Assembly (NCBI GenBank): GCA_965644315.1
Contig: CBFFRQ010000050.1
Location: 1 to 64,000, forward strand
From: Caecitellus pseudoparvulus
Lineage: Eukaryota > Bigyra: Bicosoecida
Length of the DNA: 64,000 nt
Direction of reading: 5' to 3'
A program made the translations under genes and the position numbers. The notes under the pieces were generated by a model. The model was given only the letters and a program-made list of their open reading frames with translations, made no database searches and was not told the DNA's origin. Below are positions 42,581 through 55,600 of the stretch, in pieces (position 1 is the stretch's first letter; each line of letters starts with the position of its first letter).

Positions 42581-43194
42581 GGCGCTGGTGCTAAGCGCAC
42601 TCCAACCGTCGTGACACAGGACGCGGCGTGCTCAGTCAGCAGGACACGAACCCCTGTTCCCACGACCGGAGGTGCACTAAAACTGGTGCAATGTGCATGC
42701 CCGGTGCGCGGATATTGTGGTGCGGTGGCTTGTTGACGTGGTGGAGCGCTGGCTGGCGTTGGCGCTGTGGCCAAGTGCGGATTTTGCACCCCTCCCCGCA
42801 ACCCGCCCCGCATCCTTGCACACACAGAGACAGGCTGACTGCAAGAGGAGGGGGAAGTACTTATACAGCTTTCAATTCCCTACGATCCGCCTCTGCCTCG
42901 GACAAGAAGTTCAGAAAGAACTCGAGCAACTGCCCAGCATGCGCGGAGCTGAGCTGCGTGGTCTGCGAGCTGGGGCAGACGGCATGCCTTGCTGTGGCTT
43001 CCAGGCTCTTCACCGCCGCCCCCGCGGAGCAACGTGGGTATTGTATATCTACAGAGTGCCGTTGCGGGGACGACACTGGCGGCAAATGAATTCGACCCTA
43101 CTTGCGCGGAACTTGCTGTGACTCCCCTCCCAACTCCGGCACGTTGCCCGTGGCGCTGCACGACATACATACACCCACCACAGAACCGCCCGGC
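42581..43194. other. Intergenic region upstream of MYB3R and the small plus-strand gene
   Basis: About 610 bases. It should hold the MYB3R promoter (minus) and that of the small gene at 43195 (plus). Open frames exist on both strands around 42860-43120, including a minus-strand tail reading LLEFFLNFLSEAEADRREL that stops at 42861, but none can be joined to a gene. Confidence 0.35.
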
Positions 43195-43491
43195 ATGTCG
43201 GGCAGTCTGACAGGGCGGGTGGCAGTGGACGTGGATGGGGACAGCCCGGCAGGCACCACGTCGCCCCAAGCTCCCTTCATGCTGGCGGTGGACTTGCAGC
43301 GCATGGACGCCGAGGCACGCTGGAGCCTGAGCAGCCTCAAGCGCCTCACGCTCAAACACACCATTCCCGGCATGGTGGTGGTGCACAGTGCGGGGGATGA
43401 CGGCGCCCCCCGCCGCCTCGCCTTTGTTGTGGACCGCTTGTCCGCCCTCGTGCACAGCGTGCAGGAAGCCATCAAGCGCAGGCGCAGGTGA
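43195..43491 (+). CDS. Small orphan protein, 98 aa
   Basis: ATG at 43195, then MSGSLTGRVAVDVDGD, a short disordered segment, and a folded-looking rest: FMLAVDLQRMDAEARWSLSS, LKHTIPGMVVVHSAG, LAFVVDRLSALVHSV, ending in a basic AIKRRRR. The alternating strand and helix pattern and the conserved-looking hydrophobic positions suggest a real gene. The frame is open upstream to about 43102, so a longer first exon is possible. It converges on DHFR-TS, 46 bases apart. No family recognised; the basic tail could be a nuclear signal. Confidence 0.45.
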   Translation: MSGSLTGRVAVDVDGDSPAGTTSPQAPFMLAVDLQRMDAEARWSLSSLKRLTLKHTIPGMVVVHSAGDDGAPRRLAFVVDRLSALVHSVQEAIKRRRR

Positions 43492-43537
43492 AGGCGGCAG
43501 GCATGCATTGAAAGGGAGGAATGTGTGCGTGTGTTTG

Positions 43538-45475
<1,938 letters not shown>

Positions 45476-48400
45476 TCAAATCATATCCTTCAAGTCATCA
45501 AACTGGGCCGCTTGCTGCCTGACACTGTCTGGGATCTTGCGATCACCCGTCAGCGCCAGCAGCTCACGCACCACATCCACGTGGCCGTTCTGGCAGGCAT
45601 GTCGGAAGCCGTACTCAGGGTTGCCATTGAAGCCAGCATGCACATCCACAGCTCGATCGCCCGTCAGCGCCAGCAGCTCACGCACCACATCCACGTGGCC
45701 ATTCGCACAGGCGGTCCGGAAGCCGTACTCAGGGTTGTCTCCGACCCCTGCATGCACATCCACAGCTCGATCACCCGTCAGCGCCAGCAGCTCACGCACC
45801 ACATCCACGTGGCCATCCGCACAGGCGATCCGGAAGCCATACTCAGGATCGCCATTGAAGCCAGCATGCACATCCACAGCACGGTCACCCGTCAGCGCTA
45901 GCAGCTCCCGCACCACATCCAAGTGCCCTTCCGCACAGGCAAGCCGGAAACCATACTCAGGCACACCCTTGAAGCCTGCGTGAACATCCACGGCTCGATC
46001 ACCCGTCAGCGCCAGCAGCTCACGCACCACATCCACGTGCCCATACTGACAGGCAGCTCGGAAGCCATACTCAGGGTTGTCTCCGACCCCTGCATGCACA
46101 TCCACGGCTCGGTCGCCCGTCAGCGCCAGCAGCTCACGCACCACATCCACGTGGCCATTCGCACAGGCGGTCCGGAAGCCGTACTCTGGATCGCCCCCGA
46201 CCCCTGCATGCACATCCACAGCTCGATCACCCGTCAGCGCCAGCAGCTCACGCACCACATCCACGTGGCCGTTCGCACAGGCAAACCGGAAGCCGTACTC
46301 TGGATCGCCCCCGACCCCTGCATGCACATCCACAGCTCGATCACCCGTCAGCGCCAGCAGCTCACGCACCACATCCACGTGGCCATCCGCACAGGCGATC
46401 CGGAAGCCATACTCAGGATCGCCATTGAAGCCAGCATGCACATCCACGGCTCGATCACCAGTCAGCGCCAGCAGCTCACGCACCACATCCACGTGGCCGT
46501 TCTGGCAGGCAAACCGGAAGCCGTACTCAGGATCGCCATTGAAGCCAGCATGCACATCCACAGCTCGATCACCAGTCAGCGCCAGCAGCTCACGCACCAC
46601 ATCCACGTGGCCGTTCTGGCAGGCAAACCGGAAGCCGTACTCAGGATCGCCATTGAAGCCAGCATGCACATCCACAGCTCGATCACCAGTCAGCGCCAGC
46701 AGCTCACGCACCACATCCACGTGGCCATCCTGGCAGGCAAACCGGAAGCCGTACTCAGGGTTGTCTCCGACCCCTGCATGCACATCCACGGCTCGATCAC
46801 CCGTCAGCGCCAGCAGCTCACGCACCACATCCACGTTGCCGCTCGCACAGGCAGCTCGGAAGCCAGCCTCAGGATCGCCCCCGACCCCAGCGTGCACATC
46901 CACGGCTCGATCACCCGTCAGCGCCAGCAGCTCACGCACCACATCCACGTGGCCGTTCGCACAGGCAGCTCGGAAGCCGTACTCAGGATCGCCCCCGACC
47001 CCAGCGTGCACATCCACGGCTCGCTCACCCGTCAGCGCCAGCAGCTCACGCACCACATCTACATGTCCTTTCGCACAGGCGAGCTGGAAGCCACCCTCAG
47101 GGTCGCCTCCAAGCCCAGCATGCACGTCCACCTCACGATGCCCAGTCAGAGCCAGCAGCTCCCGCACCACATCCACGTGGCCGTTCGCACAGGCAAACCG
47201 GAAGCCGTACTCTGGATCGCCCCCGACCCCTGCATGCACATCCACAGCTCGATCGCCAGTCAGCGCCAGCAGCTCACGCACCACATCCACGTGGCCATTC
47301 GCACAGGCGATCCGGAAGCCGTACTCAGGATCGCCATTGAAGCCTGCATGCACATCCACGGCTCGATCACCCGTCAGCGCCAGCAGCTCACGCACCACAT
47401 CCAGGTTGCCGTTCTGGCAGGCAGCTCGGAAGCCAGCCTCCCTATCGGCATGCACATCCACGGCTCGATCACCCGTCAGCGCCAGCAGCTCACGCACCAC
47501 ATCCACGTGGCCATCCGCACAGGCAAACCGGAAGCCGTACTCAGGGTTGTCTCCGACCCCTGCATGCACATCCACGGCTCGATCACCAGTCAGCGCCAGC
47601 AGCTCACGCACCACATCCACGTGGCCATCCGCACAGGCGGTCCGGAAGCCGTACTCAGGATCGCCATTGAAGCCAGCATGCACATCCACAGCTCGATCAC
47701 CCGTCAGCGCCAGCAGCTCACGCACCACATCCACGTGGCCGTTCGCACAGGCAAACCGGAAGCCGTACTCTGGATCGCCCCCGACCCCTGCATGCACATC
47801 CACAGCTCGATCACCCGTCAGCGCCAGCAGCTCACGCACCACATCCACGTGGCCATTCGCACAGGCGATCCGGAAGCCATACTCAGGATCGCCATTGAAG
47901 CCAGCATGCACATCCACGGCTCGATCGCCAGTCAGCGCCAGCAGCTCACGCACCACATCCACGTGGCCGTTCTGGCAGGCAAACCGGAAGCCGTACTCTG
48001 GATCGCCCCCGACCCCTGCATGCACATCCACAGCTCGATCACCAGTCAGCGCCAGCAGCTCACGCACCACATCCACGTGGCCATTCGCACAGGCGGTCCG
48101 GAAGCCGTACTCAGGATCGCCATTGAAGCCAGCATGCACATCCACAGCTCGATCGCCAGTCAGCGCCAGCAGCTCACGCACCACATCCACGTGGCCGTTC
48201 TGGCAGGCAAACCGGAAGCCGTACTCTGGATCGCCCCCGACCCCTGCATGCACATCCACAGCTCGATCACCAGTCAGCGCCAGCAGCTCACGCACCACAT
48301 CCACGTGGCCATTCGCACAGGCGGTCCGGAAGCCATACTCAGGATCGCCATTGAAGCGAGCATGCACATCCACAGCTCGATCGCCAGTCAGCGCCAGCAG

Positions 48401-50224
48401 CTCACGCACCACATCCACGTGGCCATCCGCACAGGCGGTCCGGAAGCCGTACTCAGGGTTGTCTCCGACCCCTGCATGCACATCCACAGCTCGATCGCCA
48501 GTCAGCGCCAGCAGCTCACGCACCACATCCACGTTGCCACTCCTGCACGCGTCCTGGAAGGCAGCTGTCGAGTCCATTCCAGAACTCACTGCTTTGTCAG
48601 GAGGAGGTCGCCTTGCGACAGGCTCCTCTTGCCCCCTTTCGCCGGACTGCACCCGCTTCGACAAAGCCTCAAAGGCGCGTGCTGCACGCTGCAGCCCCTC
48701 CACGCCCTCACCCAGCGCAAGGCATGCCATCACATAAGCACCCATGCACCGACTTCCACCGCCTTCCACGGCCTCCAGCGCACGGGCTACCGCCTGACCA
48801 CCGACCTCACCGCTGCCCACGAACACCTGCCCTGCGCCCCCTGCACCTGCCCCTGCGCCCCCCCCGACGCCCAGCACACTCCGCACCACGCCTGACACAC
48901 CCGCACTCCCACCTCCAACACCCGCACCCTCCTGCCCACCACCTCGCCACACACCAGCACATGCACTCAGCAACACCTCACACCCACCCCCATCCAGTGC
49001 CCCCACCAGATCACCCACACTGTCACTCTCCACTCCCACCACCACAAAGCTCCCAACACCCACACCACCCACCTCCACTCCACACGCCTCCGCCACAGCA
49101 CACGCCCCCAACACCCGCACAGCCACGCGCTGCTTCACATCCAGCCCAACATCGCACCACGCCTCGTCGTCCAAGAACGTGCTCAGCGGCCACCCCAACT
49201 CGCACTGCACCTGCACTGCAATCGTGCTTCGCTCCCCCACCGGCTCGTCAGCCCTGCCATCGATGCAAGCATGCTTCAACGCCACTCGGTGTGGCCGCTG
49301 CGCCATCCGAGGCAGCCCCAGACCGACCCGGACGCCTTCAGCACGCTTCAGCCTCGCCACACTCCCCTTCAACACACCCACACCAACACTCAACACCGAC
49401 GCCCACTCTTCAACGTCCGCAGCGACAGTGCCAGGGTCAGGGACGATGTGACTCTCCACAATGCTCACACTTGCCGTGGCGCTGTTCTTGCACACCACAC
49501 CCTCCGCCACATCAGCACCTGACACAGACACCAGCCTCCGACTCGCGATCCCATTACCACACCCCAACAGCCCCCGCAGCTCTTCCACCGCAGTCGCCGC
49601 TGACTCCAAGTGCGCCGCTGCACCCTCGCTCATCAGCTCACCTGCTGCGCCGCCACGTAGCCACTCCGCCTGCTGATGCATGAATGCCAATGCATCTACC
49701 ATGGCATCATCGCCACCGCCGCCACTACCCTCCACACCGGCACCAGCCACCGCTGCATCCGCAACCGGCACCTCCCGCTCGCCCCACCATCGTGTCAAGT
49801 CCGCCAGTGCACCCTCTGCACTCACCCCACGCCGCACACTGCCCCACGCACCCACCACATCACCCCACACCGCATCCCCGTTCGGCACGGCATCCACGCC
49901 CACACCAGACACCGCCTGACGCAGCACACCCATCGCAGCGAAGCACCGGAACGACAAGTACTCCAGCGCGTCACGCACCTCCCCGCGATCAATCTGCCCC
50001 GCCAACACTCCAGCCCGCTCCAACAGAGCACCTCCTGCATCACGCAGCAGCCCATCCAGCTCCGCCAGGCTCATGTCCGGGGCGTCTCCATCTGCACCAG
50101 GTGCTTCTCCTCGACCAATGGTCGCCAGCCCTCGCAGTGCTGCGCCATGCTTCCACTCGCTCCCGGCCATGCACTTCAACTTCTCCAAACACCTCACCAC
50201 CATCTCCGGATTGAAATCCTCCAT
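45476..50224 (-). CDS. Giant ankyrin-repeat protein, 1582 aa, about 27 near-identical repeats
   Basis: The N-terminal 555 residues have no recognised domain: a helical region (MEDFNPEMVVRCLEKLK), then Gly/Val-rich strands such as VGSFVVVGVESDSVGDLV. The remaining 1025 residues are ankyrin-like units of 38 residues with the consensus HVDVVRELLALTGDRAVDVH, then a variable loop (AGVGGDPEYGFR or AGFNGDPEYGFR), then (F/T/I/A)ACANG. I count about 27 copies of the DVVRELLALTG core. Loop types alternate in places, suggesting duplication of two-unit blocks. One unit (about 47440-47455) has a short loop. Ankyrin repeats bind proteins; the partner is unknown. The start is taken at ATG 50224; an upstream frame extends to 50377 with another ATG-less start. 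The last unit degenerates before the end, QQAAQFDDLKDMI. Confidence 0.85.
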   Translation of the reverse strand: MEDFNPEMVVRCLEKLKCMAGSEWKHGAALRGLATIGRGEAPGADGDAPDMSLAELDGLLRDAGGALLERAGVLAGQIDRGEVRDALEYLSFRCFAAMGVLRQAVSGVGVDAVPNGDAVWGDVVGAWGSVRRGVSAEGALADLTRWWGEREVPVADAAVAGAGVEGSGGGGDDAMVDALAFMHQQAEWLRGGAAGELMSEGAAAHLESAATAVEELRGLLGCGNGIASRRLVSVSGADVAEGVVCKNSATASVSIVESHIVPDPGTVAADVEEWASVLSVGVGVLKGSVARLKRAEGVRVGLGLPRMAQRPHRVALKHACIDGRADEPVGERSTIAVQVQCELGWPLSTFLDDEAWCDVGLDVKQRVAVRVLGACAVAEACGVEVGGVGVGSFVVVGVESDSVGDLVGALDGGGCEVLLSACAGVWRGGGQEGAGVGGGSAGVSGVVRSVLGVGGGAGAGAGGAGQVFVGSGEVGGQAVARALEAVEGGGSRCMGAYVMACLALGEGVEGLQRAARAFEALSKRVQSGERGQEEPVARRPPPDKAVSSGMDSTAAFQDACRSGNVDVVRELLALTGDRAVDVHAGVGDNPEYGFRTACADGHVDVVRELLALTGDRAVDVHARFNGDPEYGFRTACANGHVDVVRELLALTGDRAVDVHAGVGGDPEYGFRFACQNGHVDVVRELLALTGDRAVDVHAGFNGDPEYGFRTACANGHVDVVRELLALTGDRAVDVHAGVGGDPEYGFRFACQNGHVDVVRELLALTGDRAVDVHAGFNGDPEYGFRIACANGHVDVVRELLALTGDRAVDVHAGVGGDPEYGFRFACANGHVDVVRELLALTGDRAVDVHAGFNGDPEYGFRTACADGHVDVVRELLALTGDRAVDVHAGVGDNPEYGFRFACADGHVDVVRELLALTGDRAVDVHADREAGFRAACQNGNLDVVRELLALTGDRAVDVHAGFNGDPEYGFRIACANGHVDVVRELLALTGDRAVDVHAGVGGDPEYGFRFACANGHVDVVRELLALTGHREVDVHAGLGGDPEGGFQLACAKGHVDVVRELLALTGERAVDVHAGVGGDPEYGFRAACANGHVDVVRELLALTGDRAVDVHAGVGGDPEAGFRAACASGNVDVVRELLALTGDRAVDVHAGVGDNPEYGFRFACQDGHVDVVRELLALTGDRAVDVHAGFNGDPEYGFRFACQNGHVDVVRELLALTGDRAVDVHAGFNGDPEYGFRFACQNGHVDVVRELLALTGDRAVDVHAGFNGDPEYGFRIACADGHVDVVRELLALTGDRAVDVHAGVGGDPEYGFRFACANGHVDVVRELLALTGDRAVDVHAGVGGDPEYGFRTACANGHVDVVRELLALTGDRAVDVHAGVGDNPEYGFRAACQYGHVDVVRELLALTGDRAVDVHAGFKGVPEYGFRLACAEGHLDVVRELLALTGDRAVDVHAGFNGDPEYGFRIACADGHVDVVRELLALTGDRAVDVHAGVGDNPEYGFRTACANGHVDVVRELLALTGDRAVDVHAGFNGNPEYGFRHACQNGHVDVVRELLALTGDRKIPDSVRQQAAQFDDLKDMI
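45530..48560 (-). repeat. Tandem 114-bp coding repeat array (ankyrin units)
   Basis: About 27 copies of a 114-base unit, many nearly identical at DNA level. The unit is a multiple of three and contains no stop in several frames, which produces long spurious antisense ORFs on the plus strand. Loop variants fall into two main classes that often alternate, consistent with a 228-base higher-order unit and recent unequal crossing-over or gene conversion. Confidence 0.85.
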
Positions 50225-50737
50225 GCCGGCATTTACTCCTCCAGATCCACCTATCCTCTGTCCTGATGCAGCTGCCTGCGCAATGGAGTGTGCCAAGAGG
50301 GCCGTGCCGCGAGCTCTCCATTGCGATGTGCCTTTCGGCAAGTACTGGCCATTGCGACACGCCGCACTCGACTGCACGCACCATGGGAGGTGCCCAGCTG
50401 GGTTGTGTCAAGTTCGGCTGAGGCCGTTATGATGCTTTGAGCAAGGCCAAACAGAGCCTACAGCTGTTGACTGTGTCTGCACGATCGCGAAGTAGCACAG
50501 TGGGCAACTTCCGCACCGTGCCAAGATTGCCTTCACGCGCACAGTGCAGGCCGTAAATCCAGTGACTGGGGCGACAAGACACGCCCCATGCATGCTGTGG
50601 ACTGTTACGTGTCAAAGGGCGTTGAAATTTTGGCAGCATCCAGTGTATTGCACCCGAAGGATGTCACCTTGCGTTGGAACGTGAAAGATCCTAGTTGCGG
50701 TCATCTTTACCTTCAGTCAGTGCACGTTGCAGTGCAT
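50225..50737. other. Intergenic region between HCCS end and ankyrin gene start
   Basis: About 510 bases. The promoter of the ankyrin gene (minus strand) should lie here. No other gene is recognisable. Confidence 0.4.
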
Positions 50738-52218
50738 TCAAGCGCGCTCCTCGCTCGTGCCAGTCTCAGAGGCGCCCTCTCCAGCCCCAGCGGCAGCCTC
50801 GTACAGCGCAGCCACCTTGGTGGTGGTGCACTGCGTCATGGCCAGGAACGCTTCCTCCTCTGCACCCCCAGCCTTGCCCACCTCCTCCTCCGCCTCTGAC
50901 TCCAGCACAGCCATGAAGGCAGCCCCCTCGTCAGGGCACACCACCCGCGCCATGCAGTAGTTCAGCGCCACAGAGGCATTACGTCGGATGTCCTCTGTCG
51001 CCGCCATCTGCAGCGCTGCCAAGTGGGGTGCACACCGCTCATCGATAGTGGCGAGTGTGGCGGCAGCCTCTGCAGCGGGTCCGGGGGGGGCTGAGTCTGC
51101 CGGAGCGCTGGCGCCTGCTTGGGCAGAGCCGCCGTTCAGGGCCTTGTCCACAGCCTTGGGCCGGGCGTTGGGGTTCAGGCCGTCTGAGTAGAAGTACCCG
51201 CGTCGCAGTGCGGCCAAGGCGCGAGAGGGGAACATGGCCAGGCGGTCCAGGACAGCCTGGGGCGAGTCCAGGGCGGGGCGCACGTCCACGTGGATGGGCC
51301 CCGTCATGCCGTCTGCCGCCGCCTCTGGCGAGGGCGCGTCGTTTCGGGCGTTGTCGTAGTAGTAGTCGATGATGTATCGCACTTCCTTGTCCCCACGCGT
51401 GACGAACCAGTCGTGGCGGTCGAAGGGGTACCCGAACCCGAAGAAGCTCTTCACCTTGGCCTTCAGGGACAGGTCGTGCGGCTTGCCGGTGAAGCGGCGC
51501 AGGCGGGGGCCGCCTTCGTCGTGCTCGCTGCGGTGAGGATGGGGGGATGCAGTGCAGTGCGTGCGGGGTGCGCCTGGCCACGGCCGGTGGGGGCACGCAC
51601 TCGAGGTGTCGGTTTTCCCACTCCAGCAGGCGCTTCCACGTCGTCTCGTTCATATTGTTGTGGATGGCGATGACGACGCTCATGTCGTCCTCAGTGACGC
51701 CGTCGGCCTTGCCCTTGCGCGAGAGGGCATTGAAGAACATCTGCTCAGACGGATACGTCCACGTGCCGTCAGTTCCGCCCTTGGGGATGCTACTGACTTG
51801 GCGCTTGGTGCTCAGTTCCTTCGTCTGGCCAGGAGCAGGCAGCTGCAAGGCAATGGGGGGGCGGACGGGCGCGCTCGTGATACGCGGGGGGCGGTTCAAT
51901 TTCCGCATCCTCACCACGTACCTGGTTGGGGTTCTTCGGCATGTTGTTAGTCGGGTCCACTTCCTGCATGTACACGTTGTACACCTTTCCATCTTTGGAT
52001 CCCGGCTTCTGGTTGTCCGAGTGCATGGGGCAGGCACTGATGTCGCCGCCCACTGGGTGTCCAGCTGGCTTGCCTGTCGCTGCGCCGTGGTCCACCGGGC
52101 ACTTGCCGCTTGATGCAGGCGCTGGCGCGGGTGCTGGAGTAGCAGCTGCCCCTCCAGTGTGCATCGGGCATCCTGGGGGTGGCTCCTGCGCTGCCTGAGC
52201 ACTGACGGTGTTCCCCAT
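50738..52218 (-). CDS. HCCS: Holocytochrome c synthase (cytochrome c heme lyase, system III), 442 aa
   Basis: Attaches heme to cytochrome c in the mitochondrial intermembrane space. Exons 52218-51922, 51842-51601 and 51527-50738. The introns are 79 and 73 bases (donors GTACGT and GTGCGT; both acceptors CAG), and phases 0 and 2 fit. The N-terminus has three CP heme-binding motifs: GCPMH (C17), KCPVDH (C40) and ACPMH (C63). The core shows LSTKRQVSSIPKGG, WTYPSEQMFFNAL, IHNNMNETTWKRLLEWE, RFTGKPHDLSLKAK and GYPFDRHDWFVTRG, then RYIIDYYYD, all family signatures. HCCS is usually 270-320 aa; here about 110 extra acidic, Ala-rich residues follow the core. System III occurs in animals, fungi, some algae and many protists, but not in land plants. 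Confidence 0.93.
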
Positions 52219-52629
52219 GGTAGTGACGTGATTCTTCGCAGGCACCTTGGAGCCAAAGAGACAGGCTAAAATGTGGAGTCGGGCACCGACGCGAAAGCGC
52301 CGATCTGCACTGTACAGCTTGATGCGATGTACCGCGAAAGCGTCAGTGGGAGTTTGGTTTTGGAACGCCTCTCTGACTGGTGCTGCCAGTGCAAGGGTGC
52401 GTGCTGCGGGGTGCTCTGGCTTGCAGCAACTGTGTGCTGTGAGCGTTGACAGCCAAATCCCGTGCCCCAGCCGCTCCTTCTCAAAGCGGTTCCCTTGCAT
52501 GCAGCGCATGGGAATTCAAGCTTTCTAAGAAAACCGTGCGCCTTCCTCCTCCGCCCTACCTCCACCCTACACTCCAGGAGGCGGCACTGTGGACCGTCGC
52601 CCGTGCGGTTTTTGGCCTGCTCTGGCGCC
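52219..52629. promoter_or_regulatory. Divergent promoter region between HCCS and the LRR gene
   Basis: About 410 bases separate the two start codons. It must contain both promoters. No clear TATA box was seen. Confidence 0.45.
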
Positions 52630-55600
52630 ATGGCGAGCAGCTCCACATGGACTGCTGAAGACAGCCTGACAGGCCAGCAGTTCCGCCGCACGCGGCAATC
52701 TTCCTCCTTAACGCAGCCTGCAAGCGGCATTGACGCCATGCTGCAGGCAGTGCAGCATGGCGGACCTGTGCTGGCCATGCGTGACCGGGGCATCACGGCA
52801 GCTGCGGTGGAGGTGTTGGTGGCCTCCAGCGCCTTCTCCGGCCTGCACACGATCGTGCTGAACGGCAACCGCATCGGCAACGTCGGCGCACGCATCTTGC
52901 TGGAAGGCGTCATGGCCTGTGGCGGCGCCCTGCCCCTCGCCACCCTGCACCTGCGCGACTGCTACATCTCAGCAGAGGGCGCAGCGGCCATGGCATCGGC
53001 CCTTCCCAGCGCACAGCACCTGCAGGAGCTGGATGTCTCCGACAACATGCTGCAGTCTCGGGGCGTGTCGGCGCTGGCAGGCGCCTTGCCCCTGCTGCCC
53101 AGCTTGCGCCGCCTCGCGTGTGACAACACCTACGCTCTGTCCGAGGGGGTGTCTGCACTGGCCGCCTCGGGGGCCAGCTGTGGCAGCCTCTCCCACATCT
53201 CCTGTGCCGGCAACCACCCGGGAGATGTGGGTGTGACGGCCATGGCGAGCCTGGTGCAGGCCTCGCGTAGCCTGCGCTACCTGGACCTCAGCTCCACGCC
53301 ACACCCCGCTGGGCCCTGGTCGGGGGCACCCCCCTCCATCGCAGCGCATGCTGCTGGGGGGCTGCCGCCAGATCCCTCCTTCGCCGCCCACAGACCCGGT
53401 GGGGAGAGCTGTGTCCAGCTGTCCTGGGGCGCGGCCACCCACAGCACCCCTCCTAGTGTCCTGGGCAGCTCCAGCGCCAGCATCTCCAAGGCGCTGTCCC
53501 GCACTGTGTTCGCCCACCGCAGGGGGGGGGTGGAGCCCGGCACGGTTACTGCCCTGGCCCACGCAGCTGCGCAAGCACAGGGCCTGCAGCACCTCGCCCT
53601 CCGCGGCCTGCGCCTGCCCCTGCCCACCCTGCAGGCGCTGCTGGAGGCAGTGGCAGGCGTGGGGGACGAGGGGCCCCCGTCGCTGTGCTCGCTGGACCTG
53701 GCACACAACCCCCAGCCGTTGGCGGAGGGGGCGGAGCTGGGCCAGGCGGCCCTGCAGTGTGCCCAGCGCCACACACACTTGGTGCACCTGGACCTGGTGG
53801 GGGACGGCGTGCCGGGAGAGGACATGGATGCCCTGGCCAGGCAGCTGGCGCAGAATGCCGTGGCGTACGCTCGAGGGCGCGCCGACGCCGACCTGCGCAA
53901 GCAGGTCGCAGCTGCCGAGGAGGAGGTCGCATCCCTGCGCTCCCAGCGCGAGGTCGCCGCGCAAGCTCAAAGCACGGCTCAGAGCAGCCAGCAGGAGCTG
54001 CAGGTGACATCTCTCACTCTGAGCGAGGAGGTGGAGGAGGGGGGGGGGTCGCTAGCCGCCCCCGACCCCGCCCTCACGGCCCGCCTGGCCGCCTTGGCAA
54101 AGGAGGCCTCAGCCCTGCGCCACTCCCTGCCCGAGCTGCAGAGTGCGGCGGCGGCAGCGGAAGCCGCCCAGGCAGCAGAGGAGGCGCGAGTGGCCACCCT
54201 GACGCAGCGTGTGGCCGCCGCCCGGGCCGCCCGGCAGTCCATGGCCCAGGCTGTCGCCACGGCCGAGACAGAGGCACAGGCGCTGCGGCGGCAAGTGCAG
54301 GGCCTGGAGGAGGCCACGGCACGCCACAGGGCACGGGAGGCGGCTGCCGAGGCGGCGGCCGTGTCCTTGGAGGCAGAGCTGCTGGCCCTGCAGGATGCCG
54401 TGGCGGCGGGGAACGCGGAGTTGCACGCCATGCGAGTCACTCGCGACGCCCTCCGACGTAGCACCGTCCCGGCAGCGGCGGCGGCAGAGGCGTCGGCGCG
54501 GGTGGCCGCCACTGCGGCAGCCACGCGCGAGGCCGACTTGCGGGGGCGTGTGGCAGCCTCCGCGGCCTTGGCTGAGAGTGTGCGCCACGCTGTGGCCAAC
54601 GAGCGCCATGCACTGGCCACCGCCCCCCTGCGTCTGCCCGAGACGCCCGCCGTGCCCCTCACGCCCCTCGCGCCGCGCACAGTGCTGGTGTCCCCAGCAG
54701 CCTCCTCGCCGCCCCAGCCCCCCACGCCAGAGGACGAGTCGCCCCCCCCAGGCACGCCCCCGGCGTCGCCGCCGCCGCCACTCCCCATGCCCTCCCCCTC
54801 ACCCGAGGCGTTCCCCCTGGAGCCGGAGGTGACGCCGGGCGGCAAGGAGGGGGGTCGCCCCAGCACCCTGGCTGAGGCCCTGGAGGACCTCGTGGACCCC
54901 GCCGCCTCCGCTCTACATGTGCACGCAGCTGTGGCGCTGCGGGCTGGGACGGAGCCTGCCAAGGGGCGGGTGTTGCTGCAGCCAGTGGCGTGGCCTCCCC
55001 TGGCGGGGGAGACGCGTGATGGCGCCGCAGTGGACCCCGCCGCCCAGCACTGCCAGCTGACCTTGCGGGGGCTGTACGACGTGGGTGTCGCCCGGCAGGA
55101 CGCGGTGCTGGAGGTTCGCTTCGGGCGGGGCGCAGGCGCCACCTCCCCGGGCCCCGGCTCCCCTGCTGGCGTGGTGTCCCCCTTCAGCCCCGGCAGCCAG
55201 CGCAGGTGTGCTGTGCTGGCGTCCTGGGTGACGTCCGTCCGCATCCTGCGGGGGTCCATCACCTCCATCACGCTTGGGCTGCAAGGTGCCCCCCACGGCG
55301 CACCGCCCTGCCTGCGCATCGTCGTGTCAGTGCCGGCTGTGGCGCGGGCCTTCCTAGAAGCACTTGCCAGGCATTTGCCTGCGGCCCAAGCGGCCTCCCT
55401 GACCCCCGCCGCAGCCGACCTGTACCTGTCGTCAGCGGAGGAGGGGGAGCGGACACCGCCGCCCTCACAGCAGGGTTCGCCTGTGGGGCAGGCCGACGCT
55501 GGGGAGGAGACGGAGGAGGAGCAGGTGCAGTGCGTGCCCAGCAGCCCGCCGGTGCTGGTCATGTCCCCCGCTGGTTCGGAGAGTGACTCGGAGGGTGGGC

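Noticed and set aside
42861-43085. Possible minus-strand C-terminal exon ending LLEFFLNFLSEAEADRREL
   Set aside because: It looks protein-like over about 25 residues, but I found no upstream exon, splice site or family, and the other frames are equally open.
45530-48560. CRISPR-like regular repeats
   Set aside because: The units abut without spacers, encode ankyrin repeats and are in frame. The genome is eukaryotic.
45923-48895. Plus-strand ORF of about 990 codons and another of about 886 codons across the ankyrin array
   Set aside because: They are antisense translations of the 114-base repeat. The unit is a multiple of three with no stop in those frames, so long ORFs arise automatically.
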